A stretch of DNA of 64,000 bases from an uncultured bacterium (GCA_937996235.1 CALKVK010000034.1:1-64000), one strand, 5' to 3'. Positions 8,077 to 17,064 are shown, counted from the stretch's first letter. Numbers and translations are program-made. Notes: generated by a model from the letters alone, not told the origin.

Positions 8077-10467
8077 TCAGCGCGAGGGCGGCGGACGCAC
8101 CAGCAGCTCGAAGCCCGACGGCGGCTCCTGGCCGTTCGGGTCGGGCATCACGAGGGCGAAGACGAGGTCGCGCGTGAACGCGCCGACGATGTTCCCCGGC
8201 CCGCCCGCGGTGAAGCGGCCGTCGGACGCGAGCGTGATCGGGACGCTGCTCCCACCGCCGGTGAACTCGACGTTGCGGATGCCCGCCGACGTGCCGATGT
8301 CGCGCTCCGTCTCGACGTCGAGGAGCACGGTGCGGAACGCGGTCGCGCCGCCGTCGAACGTGACGATCGACGCGACCGTCTCGAGCACGACGTCGCCGGC
8401 GACGACGCCGGCACCGGCGGCGTACGTCGAGAGCCGCGGCAGGAAGACGCCCTGGCTCTCGTAGTCGCCGACGAGCTGCGAGCGCGCGAGGCCGCTCGCC
8501 CCGCGCACGGCGACGAACATCTGCCCGCCGCCCTGGTGCAGGTCGGCGGGCCCGCCGAGGAGCATGCGCCCGCCGGCACCGGGGAACAGTCGCACCCCGC
8601 CGTCCGAATCGGGCTCCGTATCCACCAGCACGAACGTGCCGGGGAAGTCGCCGGAGGGCTCGAACGCGATCGTGCCGTTCACGCGCGCGCGTTCGCCGTC
8701 GGTGCGCAGCGTGCCCTGCGCGGGGTCGAAGAACTCGCGGGACTCGCGGACGTCCGCCTGCCACGTGCCGTCGGAGCGCACCGTCAGCGTGCCGAACCCG
8801 GCGCTGCGCGCGACGAAGAGGGGGCCCGGTCCGGCGGGGAAGACGTCGGGGCCGAAGTAGGCGATCGTCCAGGTGCCGACGAGCGACGCGAGCGACGGCG
8901 ACGTCGCGGGACGGCGCAGCGCGATCGAGAGCGCGTGTGCCTCGATGCCCGCGGCCACGGGCGGCGGGCGGCGCAGGAGCACGCTGCCGTCGTCCGCGAC
9001 GACGAACTCGACGGGCGCGCCGGAGACGTCGCTCGCGTCGGACACGAAGATCGAGCGGCCGTCGGTCGCGTAGCCCCACGCGCCCGAGCCGCTCTGGAGC
9101 TGCGGCTGCGGCGGCGTCACCTGACCGTTGCCCTGCCCGTCGTGCGTCCAGCGGAACTCCGCCTCCTGCGTGGACCACGAGGCGCCGCCGAGCTGGAGCT
9201 GCGGTCCGAGGGCGAGCGTGCCGAACTCGAGCGTCGCGTGGCGGTCGCGGCTGTCGCCCTGGCCGGTCACGTCGGGCTCGAGCGCGAGCTCGAGCGATGC
9301 GTACCAGTACGAGAGGCCGTCGAGACGCGGCGAGCCGCGCGGCGCGAACGGCTGGTAGACGGAGAACCCCGAGGTCGGCACCGTCAGGAGGCCCGCGTCG
9401 ACGTCCACGGACGACGGCTGGAGCACCGTCGTCGTGCCGTCCTCCTGCACGCGCAGCACGTCGAGGGCCTCGAGCGGATCGACACCGTCGGGCAGCGACG
9501 ACGGGTCGAACGGCAGCGTGAGCGTCGCGGGCGTCGAGAACGCGAGGCCCTCCGGACCGAAGCGCACGGCGGGACCGGCCGAGCGGTTCGCCTGCGGCTG
9601 CGGCACGTCGAGCTGCGCGGCCGACGACACGACGACGCGCGTGTCGACGTCGAGCGCGCCGGGCGGGATCGCGACGCCCGCTCCGTCCACCGCGCTGCCC
9701 GGCGCGGCGATCGCGACGCTGCCGCCCGCCTCGGCCGGCACGGTCGACGCGGCGAGCGCGGCGCCGTCGTCGCCGCCGAGGGCCGCAGGGCGGGCGTCGA
9801 GCTTCTGCGTCTTCGCCTTGGGCGGACGCACCTTGATCGTGACCTCCACGTCGCCCTCGGCGCCGTCGTTGGCGACGAAGACGGCCGCGTCGCCGGTCCG
9901 CCCCACCGTGACGCGTACGGCCCCCTTCGTCGCGCCGCCGCCCTCCGCCACGCGCGGCTGCGCGGCGCTGCCGCGCGCTGCGCGCACGCTCACGGTCGCG
10001 ACGGCGCCCGCCGGAGCGGCGTAGGGGATCTGCGCGGTACCGGCCGCGGGGATCGTCACGGTGCTCGTGAACACGCGGCGCGGCGTGACGCGCAGCGTCG
10101 CGCCGTACTCGCCGACGCCGCCGCCCGCGAGCGCGAGCTCGTACGGTCCGCTCGCGGGCAGCGGCAGCCCCGTGACGACGAGTCCGCCCTTCTTCGACGT
10201 CACGCGGCGCGCCGTCCCGAGATCGAGCGGCGTGTCGTCGGGACCGGTCACGGCGAGCGCGGCCGCGAGCTGCGCCTTCTTGCGGCCCTTGACGCTGAAC
10301 GTCAGCGTCGCGTCGCGCGGCGCCACGATGCGCAGCGTGTCGGTCTCCGACGCGTCCGCGAACGCGCCGAACACCTTCGCGGGGGCGTCGACCTCCGCAT
10401 CGACCGAGGCGCCGGCGCGCAGCGCGGCGAGCGCGAGAACGGCGGTGGCGAAGAGCGAGCGCTTCAT
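8077..10467 (-). CDS. large secreted protein with ZU5-like domain
   Basis: A 796-aa exported protein of unknown function. The ATG was chosen because GGAGG precedes it (GGAGGAAACG-ATG) and it begins a signal peptide (MKRSLFATAVLALAALRAGA). Residues ~20-130 look like a pre-peptidase-type beta domain. Residues ~225-350 resemble ZU5-like beta sandwiches (GVAIPPGALDVDTRVVVSS, then a strand pair with FGPEGLAFSTPATLTLPF). The C-terminal half is beta-rich, with repeated motifs on reporting-style values (SLVGTWTIAYFG, QLVGDYESQG) hinting at two related sub-domains. Upstream lies the 241-bp inverted-repeat element, and a TAGTAT box at its edge may be its promoter. No enzyme motif is visible. Confidence 0.8.
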   Translation of the reverse strand: MKRSLFATAVLALAALRAGASVDAEVDAPAKVFGAFADASETDTLRIVAPRDATLTFSVKGRKKAQLAAALAVTGPDDTPLDLGTARRVTSKKGGLVVTGLPLPASGPYELALAGGGVGEYGATLRVTPRRVFTSTVTIPAAGTAQIPYAAPAGAVATVSVRAARGSAAQPRVAEGGGATKGAVRVTVGRTGDAAVFVANDGAEGDVEVTIKVRPPKAKTQKLDARPAALGGDDGAALAASTVPAEAGGSVAIAAPGSAVDGAGVAIPPGALDVDTRVVVSSAAQLDVPQPQANRSAGPAVRFGPEGLAFSTPATLTLPFDPSSLPDGVDPLEALDVLRVQEDGTTTVLQPSSVDVDAGLLTVPTSGFSVYQPFAPRGSPRLDGLSYWYASLELALEPDVTGQGDSRDRHATLEFGTLALGPQLQLGGASWSTQEAEFRWTHDGQGNGQVTPPQPQLQSGSGAWGYATDGRSIFVSDASDVSGAPVEFVVADDGSVLLRRPPPVAAGIEAHALSIALRRPATSPSLASLVGTWTIAYFGPDVFPAGPGPLFVARSAGFGTLTVRSDGTWQADVRESREFFDPAQGTLRTDGERARVNGTIAFEPSGDFPGTFVLVDTEPDSDGGVRLFPGAGGRMLLGGPADLHQGGGQMFVAVRGASGLARSQLVGDYESQGVFLPRLSTYAAGAGVVAGDVVLETVASIVTFDGGATAFRTVLLDVETERDIGTSAGIRNVEFTGGGSSVPITLASDGRFTAGGPGNIVGAFTRDLVFALVMPDPNGQEPPSGFELLVRPPPSR

Positions 10468-10528
10468 CGTTTCCTCCACGTCCCTTCTCGGCAGGGCGGC
10501 GCTCCGCCAGCAGTGCCGGGACGCGCGC

Positions 10529-10534
10529 ATACTA
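10529..10534 (-). promoter_or_regulatory. TAGTAT -10-like box
   Basis: Minus-strand TAGTAT sits directly behind the left 21-bp inverted repeat and 62 bases upstream of the secreted-protein ATG at 10467. It is a plausible -10 element; no clear -35 is seen. Confidence 0.35.
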
Positions 10535-10772
10535 GTCCGCATCGTCCACCAGCCCCCGCGCCCGGCGCGTCGCCGGAGTCGCGATCTCTGCGTCGGCGCT
10601 CCTCGAACGGGGTGTTCAACCCCGACTTCGTCGCGCCTCCTTGACCTCGCGCCTCCGGCTCGGCCGGGACCGTCTGCCTCGTGGTGGTACGACAGGCGCC
10701 ACGGACGCAGGCCTCGATCTGACGGCGTCACGGCCGCACTCGCCGCGAGACCTGGTGAACGATGCGGACTAG
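10532..10772. repeat. 241-bp element with 21-bp terminal inverted repeats
   Basis: The left end (10532-10552) begins CTAGTCCGCATCGTCCACC. The reverse complement of the right end (10752-10772) is the same with one mismatch in 21 (C to T). The right end supplies the TAG stop of the beta-CASP gene. Inside is a small hairpin at 10608-10624 (CGGGGT-GTTCA-ACCCCG) and no convincing ORF. It could be a MITE-like insertion or two inverted copies of a control site; no target duplication is evident. The element covers most of the gene-free stretch 10468-10768. Confidence 0.5.
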
Positions 10773-12250
10773 AGAAGTCGACGCCACTCGCCGGGGGCCG
10801 GACCCTGCGAGCCCTCGATCCCGTGTGCGTGGAACCAGCTCGACAGGGCGGCGATGCGCTCCGGCTCGCCGTGCACCAGGAACACGCCCTTCGGAGTGCG
10901 CTCGAGCGACTGGGCGTAGCGCAGGAGACCGTTGCGGTCGGCGTGCGCCGACAGGCCGTTGACCTTCCGCACCTCGGCGGCGAGGTGCACGCGGTCGCCG
11001 TAGATGCGCACGTCGCGCTCGCCCTCGAGGATGCGCCGGCCGAGCGTGTGCTCGGCCTGGTAGCCGACGAACAGGATCTGGTTGCGCGCGTCCGGTCCGT
11101 GGTTGCGCAGGTGGTGCAGGATGCGCCCCGCCTCGCACATGCCGGACGACGAGATGATGACGGCCGGACCGTCGAGCCGGTTGAGCGCCTTGCTCTCCTC
11201 GACGCTCGCGACGAACGACGTGCGCGCGCTCTGGAACAGCGGCCCGCAGCAGGTCAGGAACTCCTGCGCCTCGGCGTCGTAGAGATCGCGGTTGCGCCGG
11301 AACACCTCCGTCGCGCGCGTCGCCATCGGGCTGTCCACGTAGATGGGGACGTCCGGGATGCGCCCGTCCACGCGCAGGCGGTGGAGGATGTAGAGCACGA
11401 GCTGCGTGCGGCCGACCGCGAACGCCGGGATCAGCACCTTGCCGCCGCGCCCGGCGGCGGTGCGCACGGCGCTGCCGAGCTTGCTGAACAGGTCGTCCGT
11501 GTCCTCGTGGTCGCGGTCGCCGTACGTGGACTCCGTCATGTACCAGTCCACCGCTCCGAGCGGCTCCGGGTCGCGCAGGATCGGCACGTCGCGGCGTCCG
11601 AGGTCGCCCGTGAAGCCGAGCGACGTGCTCTCGCCGTCGGCGCGGAACGTCAGGTGCACGGCCGCCGATCCGATGATGTGCCCCGCGTCCACGAAGCGCA
11701 CGACGCTCTCCGGCAGCGGCTCGAACTCGCGCCCGTACGGGACGCCGCGCACGAGGCGCAGCGCGCGCTCCGCGTCGGCCACGGTGAACAGCGGCTCGCA
11801 GCGCTTCTTGTCGCCCTTGACGTGACGGTTCACGCGCTCGCAGTCCGACTCCTGGATGTGCGCCGCGTCGAGCAGCATCACGGGCAGGAGGCCCGCCGTC
11901 GCCTCGGTGCACCAGATCGGGCCGCGGTAGCCGCGCTTCACCAGGTTCGGCAGCGCGCCGCAGTGGTCGATGTGCCCGTGCGAGAGCACGACGGCCTTCA
12001 CGCGCGCCGGATCGACCGGCAGGTCGCGGTTCCACGCCTCGGCCTCGGCGCGGTGGCCCTGGTACATCCCGCACTCGAGCAGGAGGTCGCCCCTCTGCGT
12101 GCGGATGCGGTGCAGCGAGCCGGTCGTGGTGCGCGCGGCGCCGAGGAAGCGCAGCGTCACGCGCCCCGACTCGGACGGGTCCTCGCGCGGCGGCGCGACC
12201 GGCGTGCGCGGCGCAGCGTGCGGGTCGCGGCGGGCTCCGGCGTCGGACAT
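10769..12250 (-). CDS. beta-CASP metallo-beta-lactamase fold ribonuclease
   Basis: A 493-aa MBL-fold protein of the beta-CASP/RMMBL family (COG1236 type), typically zinc-dependent RNA endo- or exonucleases. The metal motif HGHIDH (H91, H93, D95, H96) is intact. Downstream are the beta-CASP blocks VDSPMATRATEVF, SSSGMCEAGRILHHL and SAHADRNGLL, and FLVHGEPER near the end. The ~30-residue N-terminal extension is low-complexity and probably disordered. It starts two bases after the RNase HIII stop, so the two RNA-processing enzymes are translationally coupled. Its stop codon lies inside the right terminal repeat of the 241-bp element. Substrate is unknown. Confidence 0.9.
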   Translation of the reverse strand: MSDAGARRDPHAAPRTPVAPPREDPSESGRVTLRFLGAARTTTGSLHRIRTQRGDLLLECGMYQGHRAEAEAWNRDLPVDPARVKAVVLSHGHIDHCGALPNLVKRGYRGPIWCTEATAGLLPVMLLDAAHIQESDCERVNRHVKGDKKRCEPLFTVADAERALRLVRGVPYGREFEPLPESVVRFVDAGHIIGSAAVHLTFRADGESTSLGFTGDLGRRDVPILRDPEPLGAVDWYMTESTYGDRDHEDTDDLFSKLGSAVRTAAGRGGKVLIPAFAVGRTQLVLYILHRLRVDGRIPDVPIYVDSPMATRATEVFRRNRDLYDAEAQEFLTCCGPLFQSARTSFVASVEESKALNRLDGPAVIISSSGMCEAGRILHHLRNHGPDARNQILFVGYQAEHTLGRRILEGERDVRIYGDRVHLAAEVRKVNGLSAHADRNGLLRYAQSLERTPKGVFLVHGEPERIAALSSWFHAHGIEGSQGPAPGEWRRLL

Positions 12251-12252
12251 CG

Positions 12253-13158
12253 TCAGCTCCTGATCTTGTCGGTGGTGCGGAAGTGCAGCTTCGCGACGTC
12301 GCGCAGCGCGTCGAGTCCGCCGCTCCGGTAGAGCCGACGCGCCGCGGCGTCGACGGGCGGACCGGCCCCCTTCGGCAGCTTCTCGCCGCAGGTCCGGCCG
12401 AGCCGCTCGAGGTCGCGCAGGAAGCGCGCCCGCGCGACGATCGACGCCGCCGCGACGGCGGGATGCGACTCGGCGCGCACGCGCTGCTCCAGCACGAGCC
12501 CGCGCCCGCGCTCGAGCAGCGCGTTGCGGATCAGGCTCTCGGCGCCGAACTTGTCGGAGAGCGCGCGGCCGCAGGCGTGGTGCTCGAGCACGTCCTCGAT
12601 CGCGCGCGCGTGGCCCCACGCGAGCAGGCGGTTCAGGTTGTTGCCGAACTGGCCGCGCAGCTCGTTGTAGCGCGCGGGCGGGATCGCCACGACGCCGACG
12701 CGGTCGCCGTAGCCGGTCTCGATCTCCTCGGCGACGCGCCGCGCCTCGGCGTCGCCCATCTCCTTGCTGTCGCGCACGCCGAGGGTGCGCAGCACGGGCA
12801 CGTCCTCGGGGCGCACGAGCACCGCGGCGATGACGAGCGGCCCGAAGTAGTCGCCCTTCCCGGACTCGTCGCTGCCGATCACGGGCTCCGTGAGCGTGTC
12901 CTCGCGCGCCGCCGCGACGATCCCGCCGCCGCCCTCCGCCGCTTCGCCCGGCTCGAGGTACGTGGACGCGAAGTCGGCCGCGCCCTTGCCCTGCGCCAGC
13001 AGCTTGCCGCTCTGGAACCACGTCACGTGCACGCCGGGCCCGCGCGCGGCGAAGTGGGCGTGCGGCGCCGGCTCGACCTCGAAACCCGCCTCCTCGAGCG
13101 CGCGGCGCAGGCGCTCGCCGGACGCGCGGTCGAGCTTGCGCACGACGTTCGAACTCAA
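12253..13158 (-). CDS. rnhC: ribonuclease HIII
   Basis: RNase HIII removes RNA from RNA-DNA hybrids. The 301-aa protein has the N-terminal substrate-binding (TBP-like) domain (VTWFQSGKLLAQGKG) that separates HIII from HII. The catalytic signature GSDESGKGDYFGPLV (D97, E98), DSKEM (D130) and SDKFGAES (D202) is complete, followed by ESHPAVAAASIVARA. The start is a TTG with GAGGAG six bases before it; an alternative GTG lies five codons in. It is second to last in the lysC-LPLAT-rnhC-MBL unit. RNase HIII is scattered among bacteria (Firmicutes, Chlamydia-Planctomycetes relatives, Aquifex), which supports the phylum guess. Confidence 0.94.
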   Translation of the reverse strand: MSSNVVRKLDRASGERLRRALEEAGFEVEPAPHAHFAARGPGVHVTWFQSGKLLAQGKGAADFASTYLEPGEAAEGGGGIVAAAREDTLTEPVIGSDESGKGDYFGPLVIAAVLVRPEDVPVLRTLGVRDSKEMGDAEARRVAEEIETGYGDRVGVVAIPPARYNELRGQFGNNLNRLLAWGHARAIEDVLEHHACGRALSDKFGAESLIRNALLERGRGLVLEQRVRAESHPAVAAASIVARARFLRDLERLGRTCGEKLPKGAGPPVDAAARRLYRSGGLDALRDVAKLHFRTTDKIRS

Positions 13159-13200
13159 CTCCGGCTCCTCGCGGCGGCGTGTGCGGGCATCGCGGGCATG

Positions 13201-13902
13201 CTACGCAGGACGCGCCGCCGCCGTGCCGAGTGGGTCCTCGTCGAGGGTCTCGGGCACCGCGCCGACTGCGTCCGCCGCCGCGCGCGTCACGTGGAGGAGC
13301 GCCTCCTGCACGCGCACGCACCACGCGGCGACGCCCTCCGGGTCGAGGTCGCGCGGCACGTCGAGCGGCGCGCCGAAGCGCACGGCGACGCGCGTGAACA
13401 GGCGCGGCACCACGAAGCGGTCCCACGAGCGCAGCCGCCGCGACGACCGCGCGTCGAAGCCCACGGGCACGATCGGCGCGCCGCTGCGCATCGCGGCGAG
13501 CACGCACCCGGGATGCACGACGAGGCGCGGGCCGCGCGGACCGTCCGGCGTGATCGCGACGTCGGAGCCGGCGTCGAGGGCGCGCGTCGCCTCGTGGAGC
13601 GCCTCGCGGCCGCCGCGCGTCGTGGAGCCGCGGATCGGCGTGAAGCCGAGGCGCCGCACGATGCGCGCGATCACCTCGCCGTCGCCGTGCTGCGAGATCA
13701 TCACGTGCAGCCCGAGCCCGCGCTGCGTCGTCGCGCCGAGCAGGATGCGCGAGTGCCACATCACGTAGACGGTGCTGCGCCCACCGGCGGCGCGGCGGGC
13801 GTCGATCGCGCGGCGCGGCTGCTCGTCCACACGCCACGTGGCCGACCAGAGCCGCAGGAGACCGGAACCGAAGAGCCCGGCCGCCGTCTGCTTCCAGCCC
13901 AT
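13201..13902 (-). CDS. DUF374 lysophospholipid acyltransferase family protein
   Basis: A 233-aa protein of the DUF374/LPLAT family, which transfers acyl groups to lipid acceptors at the inner membrane. The sequence shows VYVMWHSRILLGATT near residue 45, ISQHGDGEVIARIVRRLG with the family histidine-aspartate block, GSTTRGGREAL, and DVAITPDGPRGPR (the conserved TPDGPRGP motif). It overlaps the stop of lysC by one base (TGATG), which fixes the ATG. Members often sit in LPS or lipid A loci; here the context is amino-acid and RNA metabolism, so the substrate is uncertain. Confidence 0.88.
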   Translation of the reverse strand: MGWKQTAAGLFGSGLLRLWSATWRVDEQPRRAIDARRAAGGRSTVYVMWHSRILLGATTQRGLGLHVMISQHGDGEVIARIVRRLGFTPIRGSTTRGGREALHEATRALDAGSDVAITPDGPRGPRLVVHPGCVLAAMRSGAPIVPVGFDARSSRRLRSWDRFVVPRLFTRVAVRFGAPLDVPRDLDPEGVAAWCVRVQEALLHVTRAAADAVGAVPETLDEDPLGTAAARPA

Positions 13903-15227
13903 CAGCGGGGGAAGAACTCGGCGTGCAGGCTGCGCACGGCGCGCTGTTCGTCGGCCCGGTCCACGAGGAGCGAGACGTTCACGCGCGAGGCGCCGACGCT
14001 GACGACGCGCACGGCGGTCGTCTCGCGCCGCAGCGTCGCGAAGATGCGCTCGAGCACGTCGGGCGCGTCGCGCAGGCCGTCGCCGACGAGGCACAGGATC
14101 GCCTTGTCGGGCTCGACGCGCACCTCGGCGAACGCGCGCAGCTCCGCCGCGACCGCGTCGAGGTTGCGGGCGGAGTCGGTGGTCAGCGAGACGGACACCT
14201 CGGACGTCGAGACCATGTCGATCACGACGCGGTGGCGCTCGAACACCTCGAACAGCCGGGCCATGAAGCCGTGGGCCAGGAGCATGCGCAGCGACGTCAC
14301 GTGCACGAGCGTGATGCCCGACTTCGACGCGATCGCGCGCACGCCCTGCCGCGTGCCGCCGCCGGCGGCGAGGATCACCGTGCCCGGCGCGTCGGGGCGG
14401 TACGTGTTCAGCACGCGGATCGGGATGTCCTTGCGCACCGCCGGCTGGATCGTGGCCGGGTGGATCACCTTGGCGCCGTAGTACGCGAGCTCGGCGGCCT
14501 CGGTGAAGCTCATCCGCTCGAGCGTCCGCGCGTCGGGGACGAGGCGCGGGTCGGCGCTCATGACGCCGTCCACGTCGGTCCAGATCTCGATCTCCTCGGC
14601 GCCGAGCGCGGCACCGAAGATGGCGGCCGAGTAGTCGGAGCCGCCGCGGCCGAGCGTGGTCAGGTAGCCGTCGCCGTCGCGGGCGACGAAGCCCGTGACG
14701 ACGCCGACGACGTCCTGCGGCACGCGCTCGGCATAGCGGACGGGGATCGTCTCGTAGCTCTCGGGCAGCACCTCGGCCTGGCCGTACGTGGCGTCGGTGA
14801 GCAGGCCGAGGTCGTAGCTCATGAGCGGCCGCGCAGAGACGCCCGCCGCGGTCATCGCCGCGGCGACGATGCGCGCCGAGCAGCGCTCGCCGAAGCTCAT
14901 CATGCGGTCGAGCGAGCGCGGCGAGAGGTCGCCGACGAGCGTGATGCCCTTGAGCAGCGCCGCGAGCTCCTCGAGCTCGTCGTCGACGAGGTCGCGCGGC
15001 AGCTCGAGGTCGCCGAGCAGGCCGTGGAGCCGCCGGCGCAGCGGGCCCGCGTCGGCCGGGCCGCGCGCGGCGGCCTGCGCGAGCGCGATGAGCTGGTTCG
15101 TGACGCCCGCCTGCGCCGAGACGACGACGACCGGCTGCCGCGGCAGTCTGCCGCGGACGATCCGCACGACCTCGCGCACGCGCGCGGCGTCGCCGACCGA
15201 GGTGCCGCCGAACTTCATCACGAGCAT
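13902..15227 (-). CDS. lysC: aspartate kinase
   Basis: Aspartokinase phosphorylates L-aspartate, the entry step to lysine, diaminopimelate, methionine and threonine. The 441-aa protein begins MLVMKFGGTSVGDAARV with the KFGGTSV nucleotide motif and holds GRGGSDYSAAIFGAALGAEE, WTDVDGVMSADPRLV and MSFTEAAELAYYGAKVIHP. Two C-terminal ACT domains (SGITLVHVTSLRML; ILCLVGDGLRDAPDVLERIF) predict feedback control by an end-product amino acid. The longer reading frame up to 15308 lacks homology before MLV, so I chose the ATG at 15227; the ATG at 15218 is an alternative. First gene of a four-gene minus-strand operon. Confidence 0.95.
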   Translation of the reverse strand: MLVMKFGGTSVGDAARVREVVRIVRGRLPRQPVVVVSAQAGVTNQLIALAQAAARGPADAGPLRRRLHGLLGDLELPRDLVDDELEELAALLKGITLVGDLSPRSLDRMMSFGERCSARIVAAAMTAAGVSARPLMSYDLGLLTDATYGQAEVLPESYETIPVRYAERVPQDVVGVVTGFVARDGDGYLTTLGRGGSDYSAAIFGAALGAEEIEIWTDVDGVMSADPRLVPDARTLERMSFTEAAELAYYGAKVIHPATIQPAVRKDIPIRVLNTYRPDAPGTVILAAGGGTRQGVRAIASKSGITLVHVTSLRMLLAHGFMARLFEVFERHRVVIDMVSTSEVSVSLTTDSARNLDAVAAELRAFAEVRVEPDKAILCLVGDGLRDAPDVLERIFATLRRETTAVRVVSVGASRVNVSLLVDRADEQRAVRSLHAEFFPR

Positions 15228-15344
15228 GCGGTGCCGATGGTCCGGCGCCGTGCGGCGCGGCCCCAAGAGGAAACGCGCCTCTCGTGCCTCGTCCCGGGGT
15301 GGGTCCACGCGGAGGGCGCTCTACGCGGCCGCCGCGGCGCTCGG

Positions 15345-15350
15345 TAGCAT
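15345..15350 (+). promoter_or_regulatory. TAGCAT -10-like box before the LeuA-like gene
   Basis: TAGCAT lies 21 bases before the ATG at 15372 and is followed by a strong GGAGGTG ribosome site (about 15360-15366), giving a short-leader transcript. Confidence 0.4.
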
Positions 15351-15371
15351 CGGGGGTCCGGAGGTGTCCCG

Positions 15372-16604
15372 ATGTCCGAACCGCGCCGCGAGGACCTGAT
15401 CTACGACTGGAACACGGTGGACGCGCCCCCGCGCCCCGCCCACCGCGCGACGTTCGACGACGAGAGCCTGCGCGACGGCCTCCAGTCGCCCTCCGTGCGC
15501 ACGCCGTCGGTCGATCAGAAGATCGAGATCCTCCACCGCATCGCCGACCTCGGCATCGACTCGGTCAACCTGGGCCTGCCGGGCGCCGGCGCCCACGCGG
15601 TCCGCGACGTGACCGCCCTCGCGCGCGAGATCGTCGACGCGAAGATCGACATCGACCCGAACTGCGCAGCGCGCACCCTCGAGGCCGACATCCGCCCCAT
15701 CGCGGAGATCCAGCAGGCGACGGGCCTCTCGCTCGAGTCGGCGGTCTTCCTCGGCTCGTCGCAGATCCGCCTCCTCGTCGAGGACTGGGACGTCAAGAAG
15801 CTGCTCAAGCTGACGATCGACGCCGTCGAGTTCGCGAAGAAGCACGAGCTGCGCGTCATGTACGTGACCGAGGACACGACGCGCACGCACCCCGACATCG
15901 TCGACCAGCTCTACCGGGCGGCGATCGACCACGGCGCGACGCGCGTGGTCGTCTGCGACACCGTCGGCCACGCCACGCCGAACGGCGTGCGGCACCTCAT
16001 CCGGCACGTGAAGCGGATCATCGACGCCACCAACCCGGCCGTGAAGCTCGACTGGCACGGGCACCGCGACCGCGGGCTCGACGTCATCAACGCGATCACG
16101 GCCTACGAGGCGGGCGCCGACCGCCTGCACGGCGCGGGGATCGGCATCGGCGAGCGCGCGGGCAACTGCCCCATGGACACGCTGCTCGTGAACATGAAGC
16201 TGCTCGGCTACATCGACAACGACCTGACGGGGCTCATGCGCTACGTCGAGGCGGTGTCGAAGTACACCGAGGTGCCCATCCCGAAGAACTACCCCGTGGT
16301 CGGTTCCGACGCCTTCGAGACCGCGACGGGCGTCCACGCGGCGGCCGTCATCAAGGCCCTCGAGCGCGGCGACGCCTGGCTGGCCAACCGCGTCTACTCG
16401 GGCGTGCCCGCCGACGAGTTCGGGCTCTGCCAGAAGATCACGGTCGGTCCGATGAGCGGCCGCTCGAACTGCGTCCACTGGCTCCGCGCGCGCGGGATCG
16501 ACCCGACCGACGGCCGCGTGACGGCCATCTTCGACGCCGCGAAGAAGAGCAACCGCGTCCTCAAGGACGCCGAGATCGAGGCCGCCGTCGCGGCGGCCGG
16601 CTAG
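15372..16604 (+). CDS. LeuA-like 2-isopropylmalate/HMG-CoA-lyase family synthase
   Basis: A 410-aa TIM-barrel acyl-CoA condensing enzyme of the HMGL-like superfamily, probably 2-isopropylmalate synthase or a close relative. The catalytic DDESLRDGLQSP motif (metal-binding D, catalytic R) is near residue 30. The second signature reads WHGHRDRGLDVINAITAYEAG and then GIGIGERAGNCPMD. The usual HxHND of LeuA is HGHRD here, a variant class. The C-terminal regulatory LeuA dimer domain is absent, so leucine feedback is not expected by the usual route. GGAGGTG with seven-base spacing supports the ATG. It diverges from lysC. The exact acyl acceptor cannot be read from sequence. Confidence 0.85.
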   Translation: MSEPRREDLIYDWNTVDAPPRPAHRATFDDESLRDGLQSPSVRTPSVDQKIEILHRIADLGIDSVNLGLPGAGAHAVRDVTALAREIVDAKIDIDPNCAARTLEADIRPIAEIQQATGLSLESAVFLGSSQIRLLVEDWDVKKLLKLTIDAVEFAKKHELRVMYVTEDTTRTHPDIVDQLYRAAIDHGATRVVVCDTVGHATPNGVRHLIRHVKRIIDATNPAVKLDWHGHRDRGLDVINAITAYEAGADRLHGAGIGIGERAGNCPMDTLLVNMKLLGYIDNDLTGLMRYVEAVSKYTEVPIPKNYPVVGSDAFETATGVHAAAVIKALERGDAWLANRVYSGVPADEFGLCQKITVGPMSGRSNCVHWLRARGIDPTDGRVTAIFDAAKKSNRVLKDAEIEAAVAAAG

Positions 16605-16744
16605 CGGGCGGCTGGCGGCCGGCGGTCAGCGGCAGCGGTCGGCGTCGGGAGCGACCGCCCGTCCGCTCTGCCGTGCCGAGCCCGCCGGACGCCGAGACGT
16701 CACGAGGCGTCCGGCTCGCGCGCGCCGAGCGCCCCCGGAATCGC

Positions 16745-16775
16745 GACGCCCCCGGCGGGAGCCGCCGGGGGCGTC
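16745..16775. terminator. perfect 13-bp hairpin after LeuA-like gene
   Basis: GACGCCCCCGGCG pairs perfectly with CGCCGGGGGCGTC around GGAGC. It lies between two convergent genes (LeuA-like on plus, 78-aa protein on minus) and could serve both. There is no T tract on either side. Confidence 0.55.
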
Positions 16776-16827
16776 CGACGCGGCGCGACCTCGACCGGGG
16801 CCGAGGTGCCCGCCCGCAGCGCTCGGA

Positions 16828-17064
16828 TCAGGGCTTCGAGGCGCCCCGATCGGCGGTCGCGCAGAGCTCGCCCGTGGGCGTCTCCGCGCCGTTCGCCAGC
16901 GCCGCGTGCCCGTTGCGCTCGCGCCAGATGCGCGAGCGGATGCAGTTCGGGCACTTGTGGTAGTTCTCGACCTGCCGCCGCTCACAGATGTCGCGCGAGA
17001 TCAGGTGCGTGATGAGGCCTGGCACCTCGGTCGCGCGCTGCGGGCAGAGGATGTAGTACTCCAT
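16828..17064 (-). CDS. small putative zinc-binding protein
   Basis: A 78-aa protein with no family I recognise. The ATG follows GGAGG at seven bases (GGAGGCTGCTCG-ATG), strong evidence that it is translated. Residues 1-45 hold four cysteines in MEYYILCPQRATE (C7), RDICERR (C27) and YHKCPNCIRSR (C38, C41), a plausible C-x19-C-x10-C-x2-C metal site. The C-terminal 30 residues are low-complexity. It is monocistronic, convergent with the LeuA-like gene. Being small, soluble and Cys-rich it may be a regulator or RNA-binding factor, which is inference only. Confidence 0.72.
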   Translation of the reverse strand: MEYYILCPQRATEVPGLITHLISRDICERRQVENYHKCPNCIRSRIWRERNGHAALANGAETPTGELCATADRGASKP

